From an uncultured Aquimarina sp. (GTDB lineage Bacteria; Bacteroidota; Bacteroidia; Flavobacteriales; Flavobacteriaceae): 64,000 nt of DNA. Made by a program: the position numbers and the translations under genes. Of this stretch, positions 45,206 through 52,449 are shown piece by piece (position 1 is the first letter of the stretch; each line of letters opens with the position of its first letter). The stretch covers positions 434,001-498,000 of the forward strand of contig CANMLW010000001.1 in NCBI GenBank assembly GCA_947498705.1, given 5' to 3'. The notes under the pieces are model-generated. The model was not told the origin of the DNA and did not search any database. It saw only the letters and a program-made list of their open reading frames with translations.

Positions 45206-45222
45206 TATAGAATCCTATTACA

Positions 45223-45975
45223 TTACAGCGCTATTCGTTTAATCACTCTTAATTTATGAGTGTGCGTACGTTTCTCAACATTATATATACCTGTATGATC
45301 TATTCGATCAATACGTACTTTACCATGTGCATGTATCACATAATTATCTTTCATCATGATGCCTACATGTGTTATTCTTCCTTCTTCATTATCAAAAAAC
45401 GCGAGGTCACCAGGTTCACTTTCTTCTATAAAGCTTAGAGGTTCTCCCATGGTAGCTTGTTGGGATGCATCACGTAGTATAGCGTAGCCATTAAGTTTAT
45501 AAACAATTTGTGTGAAACCACTGCAATCAATACCAAAAACAGTTTTACCACCCCATAGATATGGAGCATTAAGAAACAAAAGTGCCGTATTGATGATATT
45601 ATTTTTCCCTAGTTTTTGAGTTATTCTAGAGCCTTCATATTGATGATTAAAATAATGTAATGCTTTTAATGATGCTCCTAATGAAACTACCATTAGTTGG
45701 TTATTTTCACAACTTACAAATTCTGCAATATCGCCCACCAAATCAAGGGGTGATTTATCAAAGTCTTTGTATTGATTTTCTATAATCTCGCTATATTGTT
45801 TATTGTCTATCCAACCTTCGTACTGATCAAAAGCTAAACGAATTCTACTCCATTTTTTACGTTTTTCTAATACTTTAAAATGTTCTCCATAGAGAACTTG
45901 AGATACCATTTCACTAGGATCTTGAGGTTCTAGACGTAAAGGAACAATGCTTAGATTGCAGATGCCGTATTGCAT
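45223..45975 (-). CDS. NlpC/P60-type (C40) cysteine peptidase with SH3 domain
   Basis: The N-terminal region (about 1-75) has an SH3-like fold typical of cell-wall-binding domains (EMVSQVLYGEHFKVLEKRKKWSRI and FDQYEGWID). The C-terminal NlpC/P60 domain has the catalytic Cys in FGIDCSGFTQIVY, the His in ITHVGIMM, and a third residue in YVIHAHGKV. Such enzymes cut peptidoglycan stem peptides between D-Glu and diaminopimelate. No signal peptide is visible, which would fit a cytoplasmic peptide-recycling enzyme like gamma-D-Glu-diamino acid endopeptidases. The thiolase gene lies 100 bases upstream. Confidence 0.88.
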   Translation of the reverse strand: MQYGICNLSIVPLRLEPQDPSEMVSQVLYGEHFKVLEKRKKWSRIRLAFDQYEGWIDNKQYSEIIENQYKDFDKSPLDLVGDIAEFVSCENNQLMVVSLGASLKALHYFNHQYEGSRITQKLGKNNIINTALLFLNAPYLWGGKTVFGIDCSGFTQIVYKLNGYAILRDASQQATMGEPLSFIEESEPGDLAFFDNEEGRITHVGIMMKDNYVIHAHGKVRIDRIDHTGIYNVEKRTHTHKLRVIKRIAL

Positions 45976-46075
45976 GAATTATATATAAAAATCAGGTAAT
46001 AAAACCAGTAGTTGGACAATGGGTGATTAAAGATTACGAATGCACTAAAAACTTATTTAGCAATCAACATTTTTA

Positions 46076-47254
46076 TTACAAGCGTTCAATAACCATTGCT
46101 GATGCTCCACCACCTCCATTACAAATAGCAGCAGCTCCTATTTTGGCGTTGTTTTGCTCTAATACATTTATTAAAGTAATAAGGATCCGAACACCAGAAC
46201 ATCCTAGTGGATGACCAAGAGAAACTGCACCTCCATTAACGTTGGTATTTGTATCTGTAAGTCCAAGTATTTTTAAATTAGCCAAACCTACCACAGAGAA
46301 AGCCTCATTAAATTCGAAAAAATCCACATCTTTAATATCAATTCCAGATTTTTCAAGTGCTTTAGGTAATGCTTTGGCTGGGGCAGTGGTGAACCATTTG
46401 GGTTCTTGAGCCGCATCGGCATAACTTTTTATTTTAACCAATGGAGTAAGCCCTAGTTCTTTTGCTTTTTCTGTACTCATCATCACCACTGCACCTGCGC
46501 CGTCGTTTATAGTAGAAGCATTGGCAGCTGTAACTGTTCCGTCTTTGGAAAAAGCAGGACGTAAAGCAGGGATTTTTTCCATCTTTACATTTTTGTATTC
46601 TTCGTCTTCAGAAATTACCACAGGTTCTCCTCGACGTTGGGGTACTGATACAGGAACTACTTCATTATCAAATTTGCCACTGGCCCATGCATTTGCAGAT
46701 CGTTCATATGATTGAATAGCATATGCATCTTGGTCTTCTCTACTAAAATTATGTTCCTTAGCACAAAGATCGGCGCAAGTACCCATAGCATTTTGATCAT
46801 ATACATCTACCAAACCATCCTTTTGCATACCATCCTCCAGCGTTTGTGGTCCAAATTTATGTCCAGCTCTTAATCTTACATAATGCGGAATCAAACTCAT
46901 GTTTTCCATACCACCTGCAACAACAATATCTACATCTCCCAAAGCAATTGCCTGTGCAGCGTGAATCACAGATTTCATTCCGCTAGCACATACTTTATTA
47001 ACTGTAGTACAAGGTACGTTATCACTAATACCTGCTCCCAAAGCAGCTTGTCTTGCTGGTGCCTGACCATTTCCTGCTTGGACAACATTACCCATAAATA
47101 CTTCTTGCACAAGCGTTGGATCGAGATTGATTTTATCTAATGCACCCTTGATGGCAATGGCTCCTAATTGAGTTGCCGGTATGGTAGATAAACTCCCCAT
47201 AAAACTTCCTATTGGGGTACGTGCTGCAGATACAATTACTACTTCTTTGCTCAT
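46076..47254 (-). CDS. Acetyl-CoA C-acyltransferase (thiolase)
   Basis: A thiolase of 392 residues, the normal length. The nucleophile Cys is in TVNKVCASGMKS, the second site in NEAFSV, and the C-terminal pair in GHPLGCSGVRIL and CNGGGGASAMVIERL. It condenses two acetyl-CoA or cleaves 3-ketoacyl-CoA in beta-oxidation or ketone-body metabolism. The general sequence (SAARTPIGSFMGSLS) favours acetyl-CoA acetyltransferase. It may head the minus-strand run through C40, GNAT, TetR and SDR, though gaps of 50-100 bases leave that open. Confidence 0.9.
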   Translation of the reverse strand: MSKEVVIVSAARTPIGSFMGSLSTIPATQLGAIAIKGALDKINLDPTLVQEVFMGNVVQAGNGQAPARQAALGAGISDNVPCTTVNKVCASGMKSVIHAAQAIALGDVDIVVAGGMENMSLIPHYVRLRAGHKFGPQTLEDGMQKDGLVDVYDQNAMGTCADLCAKEHNFSREDQDAYAIQSYERSANAWASGKFDNEVVPVSVPQRRGEPVVISEDEEYKNVKMEKIPALRPAFSKDGTVTAANASTINDGAGAVVMMSTEKAKELGLTPLVKIKSYADAAQEPKWFTTAPAKALPKALEKSGIDIKDVDFFEFNEAFSVVGLANLKILGLTDTNTNVNGGAVSLGHPLGCSGVRILITLINVLEQNNAKIGAAAICNGGGGASAMVIERL

Positions 47255-47627
47255 TATTGTTGTTTTTTACGATTGTTTTGTGGTCTTGCGAATTTAGTGA
47301 TTTTTAAAGGATCTTCATAGCTAAGTTACTAACAAGAATTTCTGCCTATAAAGTTACTTTTATGCAGCTTGTAATCATTTTTTTTGTGATTTTATTAGGA
47401 TTCAGATAATTACAAGATGATTACGTTATTTATAAACCGCAAACTCTAAAAGGAGTGATTTTATATGTTTTGTCGTAGTAGTTATATCATTATTTGACCC
47501 TCATTAGTTTTGGTATAGATATGTACTATAATCTACGAATCAATCAAGAATATTGGGGTTTACTGCTGTAAACTAGATAGATAGGTGTAATTGACATGTT
47601 AGACAGTAACTTTATTAAAGAAACGTT
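47255..47627. other. 373-base intergenic region
   Basis: Between two same-strand genes. A 6-bp inverted repeat (GTTTAC, TGCT, GTAAAC at 47558-47573) lacks a U-run. A ten-codon ORF preceded by AAAGGAG near 47450 is too short to support. TAAATTCG (minus strand, 47296 down to 47289) is one base off a -7 box for the thiolase gene. Otherwise nothing is clear. Confidence 0.45.
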
Positions 47628-48323
47628 TTAATCATTCTTTAAAATTTCTTTTACCCTTAGCACTTCTTCCTTGCACGCTTGTTCTGTTTCAAAATATTCA
47701 ATTCGACGGGCTAAAATTTTAGTTGAATTATCTACAATATTAAAAAACCACTTTCCTTTTGATGACTGTTTTATTTGTAGGCTATCGGGAACATTTAAAA
47801 AATAATTTACAGCATTTTTAAGTGCATCAAAAGCAGATGATTTTGATAAATAACGTTTGCTGCTACTTAAAATAACTTCGTTTTGCAGATCGAATAAACG
47901 AAAACGAAACTCATTAAATCCATCATTATCAACCTCATTATATATTTCGGTAGTGGTGAGCTGTCCTAAATTATAATTTTCATTTGCTTCATCTGAAACT
48001 TCATCCAAAACGTTAGGAATCCTTCCTTCTAATGCAATTACATAGTTTTGAGAAGCGTTATTTGGTAATGCAAATGTGTTAATGCCATCACCTCCATAAT
48101 TAGTGCCAATTAAACTAAATAAAGTTGAATGTTCATTTATGGCAAGTAATTGTCCATTACATTTTGCCCATCCCTTCGGAACTTTAGAAAAACTAAGTAG
48201 TTTCATTTCTCCAATAAAAGGTGAGTTTATACTATCAATCAATTCGGCAAAATGCTCTTGTGTAGGTCTTTTACCAGTTTTAAAATAGTCTTTTAAGGTA
48301 TCTTTACTTTTATCCATTTTCAT
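47628..48323 (-). CDS. Phage tail-collar domain protein with C-terminal YegP/DUF1508-like domain
   Basis: The frame can extend to a TTG at 48413, but that adds a hydrophobic N-terminus out of keeping with the fold; the ATG at 48323 (MKMDKSKDTLKDYF) is preferred (231 residues). Residues about 25-95 match the tail-collar/microcystin-dependent-protein domain: GEMKLLSFSKVPKGWAKCNG, LLAINEHSTLFSLIGTNYGG and NTFALPN. The C-terminal region (about 150-230) resembles a YegP-like DUF1508 domain (SSKGKWFFNIVDNSTKIL, FETEQACKEEV). No other phage gene is near. It may be a cell-surface or secreted particle component; that is inference. Pairing these two domains is unusual. Confidence 0.65.
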   Translation of the reverse strand: MKMDKSKDTLKDYFKTGKRPTQEHFAELIDSINSPFIGEMKLLSFSKVPKGWAKCNGQLLAINEHSTLFSLIGTNYGGDGINTFALPNNASQNYVIALEGRIPNVLDEVSDEANENYNLGQLTTTEIYNEVDNDGFNEFRFRLFDLQNEVILSSSKRYLSKSSAFDALKNAVNYFLNVPDSLQIKQSSKGKWFFNIVDNSTKILARRIEYFETEQACKEEVLRVKEILKND

Positions 48324-48708
48324 GTTGTCACTAAGTAATGTTAAAGCTATCAAAAGTTTTATGATTATAAAAATAAAAAAGGGCAGAAGCCTATTTTCAA
48401 AAAGTAATACCAAATAGATTATAAGAATAGTCTAAAAATGCGAAGTTGCTTTTTTCTCGTTTGAAGCAGTAAGATTCCTGCATAGTAATAGTTGCGGAAG
48501 TTTTTTACAATGAAAAACGAGGGGAAATGAACAAGTATTTTAGTCTGTTTTTAGGGTTTATTTGGTATTATTATTTTAACAAGGTATAAAGAACTTATGA
48601 TAGTGCTTATTGGTGTGTTTGTGTTGATGTTATTGACTACTCAATATTTCCAGGTAGTTATTCTGACTTATTTTTTAGTACTTTTGATTAAATAATAGAA
48701 CCTTACTT
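48324..48708. other. 385-base intergenic region with possible broken micro-gene
   Basis: Besides the candidate small membrane ORF at 48527-48695 (listed separately) there is no recognisable gene. The region should hold the promoters of pgpH and of the collar gene. I find no consensus -33/-7 pair in it. Confidence 0.4.
48527..48695 (+). pseudogene. Possible frameshifted small two-helix membrane protein gene
   Basis: An ATG at 48527, preceded by GAGGGG, opens a 20-residue frame beginning MNKYFSLFLGF. A second frame, open from 48555, contains ATG at 48597 and encodes MIVLIGVFVLMLLTT followed by another hydrophobic stretch. Removing one base in the GGGTTT run at 48554-48559 would join them into a 55-residue protein with two hydrophobic helices, ending 13 bases before pgpH. 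It may be a broken gene, a sequencing error, or chance in AT-rich DNA. Confidence 0.25.
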
Positions 48709-50754
48709 GTGAAAAGTTTTTTTAACAAAGTTTATAGTAAACAATCCTCATTTTACAGGATTTTCCTTTTTGTATGTACTACAGCTTTAATTGTTTATTT
48801 GTTTCCGAAAGGCGGAATATTTAAATACGAATTTAGCAAAGGTAAACCGTGGCAATATGAAAATTTATATGCCCCATTTGATTTTGCTATAGCCAAAACG
48901 GCTGAAGAAATAGAGTCTGAAAAAAATCAAATCAAAGAAAGCGTAATACCTTATTTTGAGTATGATACTATCGTAGCGAATACGGCCAAAGAGTCTTATA
49001 ATAATGCCTACGCTACCTATTTATCTAGTTTAAAGGAAACCAGTTTTAATGATCAGGCGCTGCTTTTTGGTAGAATATTGTTAAATGATATTTACCGGTA
49101 TGGAGTTTTACAGGAAATATATTCTTATGATGATGATAGACAATTGTTTCTTAATAAAGGAAATACAGCAGAAGCTATAACCTATGGTCAGGTTTTAACT
49201 CCCAATGAAGTAACAAAAATTATTAATACTCGAATAGAAAAGAGTGAATTTGTAAAGTTTAAAAGTAATTATGTGGCTTTATTTTATGACTTGATTAAGC
49301 CTAATGTACGATTAAACACAAAATTAACAGAGAGTACGTTAGAAACAGAACTGGCCAAAGTGCTTACAACACGAGGAGGAGTTTCTAAAGGAAGTAGGAT
49401 CATTGCAAAAGGAGAAGTAGTAGAAGGAGATACCTTACAGATATTAAACTCACTTAAGGCAGAATATGAATCTCAAGTCTGGAGCGATAAAAATTTCTAT
49501 TGGATCGTTTTTGGGTATTGTCTTTTAGTTTCTCTCGCTTTAATGATGTTATTATTATTTATCCGAAAGTACAGGCCCGATATATATGCCAATAATACAC
49601 AGGTAACTTTTATTTTTTTTAATGTTCTTTTTATGGTATTGATTACCACCTTGGTGGTAAAATATAGATCAGATTATATTTATGCTGTTCCCTTATGTAT
49701 TTTACCATTGGTTTTAAAGGCGTTTTTTGATTCTAGGTTAGGTTTATTTACACATGTGATTACGGTACTTATATTAGGTTTTGTAGTTCCTAACAGTTAT
49801 GAATATATGTTTTTGCAAATTATAGCAGGAATCGTAACTATTTTAACTATTTCAGAATCTTTTAAACGAGCAAACTTATTTATTTCTGTAGGGCAAATTA
49901 CTTGTATTTATATTTTAGCATATATTTCATTTCATATTATTCATGAAGGAACAATCACTAAGATAGATTGGCTAACAGTGAGTTTGTTTGTAATTAGTGG
50001 ATTGGCGACACTTATCGTACATCCTTTGATTTATGCTTATGAAAAAATCTTTGGTTTGATATCTGATGTGTCATTGTTAGAGTTAAGTGATACAAACTCT
50101 GTTTTGCTTAAAGAGTTATCAAATAAAGCTCCAGGAACTTTTCATCATTCTCTTAATGTTGCTAATATTGCAGAAGCAGCCGCCAACGAAATCGGAGCTA
50201 ACTCTATGCTAGTTAGGGTAGGGGCGCTTTATCATGATATTGGTAAAATGGTGAATCCTACGTATTTTACAGAAAATCAATCTACTTCTGGAAATGCTCA
50301 TGATGTATTATCTCCAAAAGAAAGTGCAAAAATTATTATTAATCATGTAATTCATGGTATTGAAATAGCAAAAAAATACAATTTACCAGATAGGGTTATA
50401 GATTTTATCAGAACTCATCATGGTACAAGTACAGTATTTTATTTTTACACCAAGGAAAAAGAAAATAATGAACATGTAAACATAGAAGATTTTCAGTATC
50501 CCGGACCAAAACCATTTTCAAAAGAAACTGCTATTTTGATGATGAGTGATAGTGTAGAAGCCGCTTCAAAAAGCCTTAAGAATCCAACAAGTAGTTTGAT
50601 CGATACTTTTGTCGAAAAAATTGTCAATAAGCAAATGGAAAACGGTCAATTTTTAAACTCTAATATTACTTTTAAAGAAATACAGCAAGTAAAAAAAGTG
50701 TTTAAGCGTAAATTAACCAATATTTACCATCTTAGGATTGAGTATCCAGAGTAA
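48709..50754 (+). CDS. pgpH: 7TM-HD membrane phosphohydrolase, PgpH-type c-di-AMP phosphodiesterase
   Basis: The layout is that of PgpH: one N-terminal transmembrane helix (about 17-35), an extracytoplasmic 7TMR-HDED domain (about 45-255, PFDFAIAKTAEEIESEKNQI), a bundle of seven helices (about 265-450) and a cytoplasmic HD domain. The metal-binding motifs are FHHSLNVANIAEAAA and YHDIGKM, with the HDIG Asp near residue 508. Later HVIHGIEIAKKYNLP and RTHHGTS complete the site. It hydrolyses cyclic di-AMP, which controls osmotic and cell-wall balance. The start is GTG at 48709. Length (681) fits the family in Bacteroidota. Confidence 0.88.
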   Translation: MKSFFNKVYSKQSSFYRIFLFVCTTALIVYLFPKGGIFKYEFSKGKPWQYENLYAPFDFAIAKTAEEIESEKNQIKESVIPYFEYDTIVANTAKESYNNAYATYLSSLKETSFNDQALLFGRILLNDIYRYGVLQEIYSYDDDRQLFLNKGNTAEAITYGQVLTPNEVTKIINTRIEKSEFVKFKSNYVALFYDLIKPNVRLNTKLTESTLETELAKVLTTRGGVSKGSRIIAKGEVVEGDTLQILNSLKAEYESQVWSDKNFYWIVFGYCLLVSLALMMLLLFIRKYRPDIYANNTQVTFIFFNVLFMVLITTLVVKYRSDYIYAVPLCILPLVLKAFFDSRLGLFTHVITVLILGFVVPNSYEYMFLQIIAGIVTILTISESFKRANLFISVGQITCIYILAYISFHIIHEGTITKIDWLTVSLFVISGLATLIVHPLIYAYEKIFGLISDVSLLELSDTNSVLLKELSNKAPGTFHHSLNVANIAEAAANEIGANSMLVRVGALYHDIGKMVNPTYFTENQSTSGNAHDVLSPKESAKIIINHVIHGIEIAKKYNLPDRVIDFIRTHHGTSTVFYFYTKEKENNEHVNIEDFQYPGPKPFSKETAILMMSDSVEAASKSLKNPTSSLIDTFVEKIVNKQMENGQFLNSNITFKEIQQVKKVFKRKLTNIYHLRIEYPE

Positions 50755-50769
50755 TACATCTAACAAATA

Positions 50770-51042
50770 CTACTTTAAGTATTTTTTATCCATCCAGAAG
50801 GTTCCGAAAGGAATAATAGAGCAAATCAATACAATGAGTAAAGTCTTATTGTTCCATTTTTTTTCTGGTTTAACAAGAAATGCGAATACGATGTATATTA
50901 AAAACAAAAAACCATGTGCCATCCCAATAATTTTATTTGGCTCTGGAGATTCGAACATATACTTTAACGGCATGGTTACGAATAAAATAAGTAGGTATGA
51001 AATACCTTCTAAGTAACTGATGATTCTAAAAGTGGGGATCAT
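50770..51042 (-). CDS. DUF3817-like small membrane protein
   Basis: The 90-residue protein has three hydrophobic helices and the family pattern RIISYLEGISYLLILFVTMP, then GMAHGFLFLIYIV. DUF3817 proteins are small inner-membrane proteins of unknown function, often resembling the membrane part of other transporters. It ends 15 bases from the pgpH stop, on the opposite strand, and lies 14 bases behind the MscS gene on its own strand, so it is probably cotranscribed with that channel. Confidence 0.82.
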   Translation of the reverse strand: MIPTFRIISYLEGISYLLILFVTMPLKYMFESPEPNKIIGMAHGFLFLIYIVFAFLVKPEKKWNNKTLLIVLICSIIPFGTFWMDKKYLK

Positions 51043-51056
51043 AAATATAAATTTTT

Positions 51057-52295
51057 CTACTTTTCTGATGTATAGTTTAATTCGAATACTTTTAATTTGA
51101 AATAAGGAACTGCAGACAATAGGTGATCAAAGATATCTGCCATTATTTTTTCATAATTATTCCATTCTTTATCATTACTAAAGGCATAAATCTCTAAGGG
51201 TATTCCTTGTGAAGTAGGAGCCAATTGACGACTCATAATTGTCATTTCCTTATTGATATTAGGATGATTTTTTAAGTAATACTCTACATACACCCTAAAA
51301 ACCCCCATGTTTGTTAGATTTCTTCCATTAATAAGAGTGTTTTTGTTAATGTTTTCAGAGTTGTTAAAAGTATCAATCTCTTGTTGAGCATTTTTGATAT
51401 AATCACGAATAAGTTCTATTTCGGCTATTTTTTCAATTTCTTCATGAGACAAAAACTGAATACTGGTGGTTTGCAATAATAAAGACCTTTTAATTCTTCT
51501 TCCTCCAGAATCCATCATTCCTCTCCAGTTTCTAAACGACTCAGAAGTAAGATGGTAAGTAGGAATGGTCGTTATGGTTTTGTCGAAATTTTGAACTTTT
51601 ACCGATGATAGGTTGATTTCTATAACATCACCGTCTGCACCGTACTTTTCCATAGTGATCCAGTCTCCGATTCTTACAGTATCATTTACTGCTACCTGGA
51701 TACTTGCTACAAAACCTAATATAGTATCTTTAAAAATTAAAAGAATCACAGCAGACATAGCTCCCAGAGCTGTTAAAAATGTCCATATTGATTTTCCTGT
51801 AAGGGAAGAAAATATTAAAATCCCACCTATAAACCATACAAAAATCATAAAAACCTGTACATAACTGTCTATAGGTTTGTCTTTAAATGAATCTAATGAT
51901 TTTAAGAAATCTCTACAGGTTTTTAATACACTTCTTAATATCCATATAACCAGTAAAATGGTCATTATATCAAAAAGTGGTTTTAAATACTTTTCTGCAG
52001 TAGGAAATGAAGAAAATAGCATCGGCACTATCCAAATAGTAAGAGATAACGGAACAATATGTGCTATATAATCAAAGGTTTTGTTCTTTACTAAATAGTC
52101 ATCAAAGAGATTTTTGGATTTAGAAGCGTACTTTTTAAAAATGGCAATACATATTTTTTTAAGTATCAGATCTAAAACCAGAAGAATTAAAATAAGAACT
52201 CCAATACCTATACTCAAATTTAAATATTCTGAAGTATTTTCAGAAAACCCTCTCGCGGTAAAAAAATGATAGAAAAATCGAGTTAAATCTTTCAT
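51057..52295 (-). CDS. MscS-family mechanosensitive channel (YbdG-like)
   Basis: The 412-residue protein has about five transmembrane helices in its first half, then the MscS pore helix and beta domain (LTALGAMSAVILLIFKDTILGF, RIGDWITMEKYGADGDVIEINL, TIPTYHLTSESFRNW). The extended soluble end fits the YbdG/MSCS-like branch. These channels open under membrane tension and release solutes after osmotic downshock. The small DUF3817 gene follows by 14 bases on the same strand. No regulatory site is evident. Confidence 0.88.
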   Translation of the reverse strand: MKDLTRFFYHFFTARGFSENTSEYLNLSIGIGVLILILLVLDLILKKICIAIFKKYASKSKNLFDDYLVKNKTFDYIAHIVPLSLTIWIVPMLFSSFPTAEKYLKPLFDIMTILLVIWILRSVLKTCRDFLKSLDSFKDKPIDSYVQVFMIFVWFIGGILIFSSLTGKSIWTFLTALGAMSAVILLIFKDTILGFVASIQVAVNDTVRIGDWITMEKYGADGDVIEINLSSVKVQNFDKTITTIPTYHLTSESFRNWRGMMDSGGRRIKRSLLLQTTSIQFLSHEEIEKIAEIELIRDYIKNAQQEIDTFNNSENINKNTLINGRNLTNMGVFRVYVEYYLKNHPNINKEMTIMSRQLAPTSQGIPLEIYAFSNDKEWNNYEKIMADIFDHLLSAVPYFKLKVFELNYTSEK

Positions 52296-52388
52296 CGGCT
52301 ATATAGTAAATAGTATAATCAAGGGTGATATTTATTAGTCATGCAAATAAAGGAAAAGATTTTTTGTATTAAAAGTTAATTATAAAAA

Positions 52389-52421
52389 ACATCGCTTTGT
52401 TTATGTTGAACAAAGCGATGT
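52389..52421 (-). terminator. Terminator after the TonB-dependent receptor gene
   Basis: ACATCGCTTTGTT (52389-52401) and AACAAAGCGATGT (52409-52421) form a perfect 13-bp stem with a 7-base loop. On the minus strand six T follow. It lies 29 bases past the receptor stop. Confidence 0.85.
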
Positions 52422-52449
52422 AATTAGTACTGACTAGTTTTTGTTGATA

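Noticed and set aside
48324..48413. Hydrophobic N-terminal extension of the collar protein from a TTG start
   Set aside because: It would add a membrane-like helix to a collar fold that begins naturally at the ATG 48323, and the start codon is not ATG.
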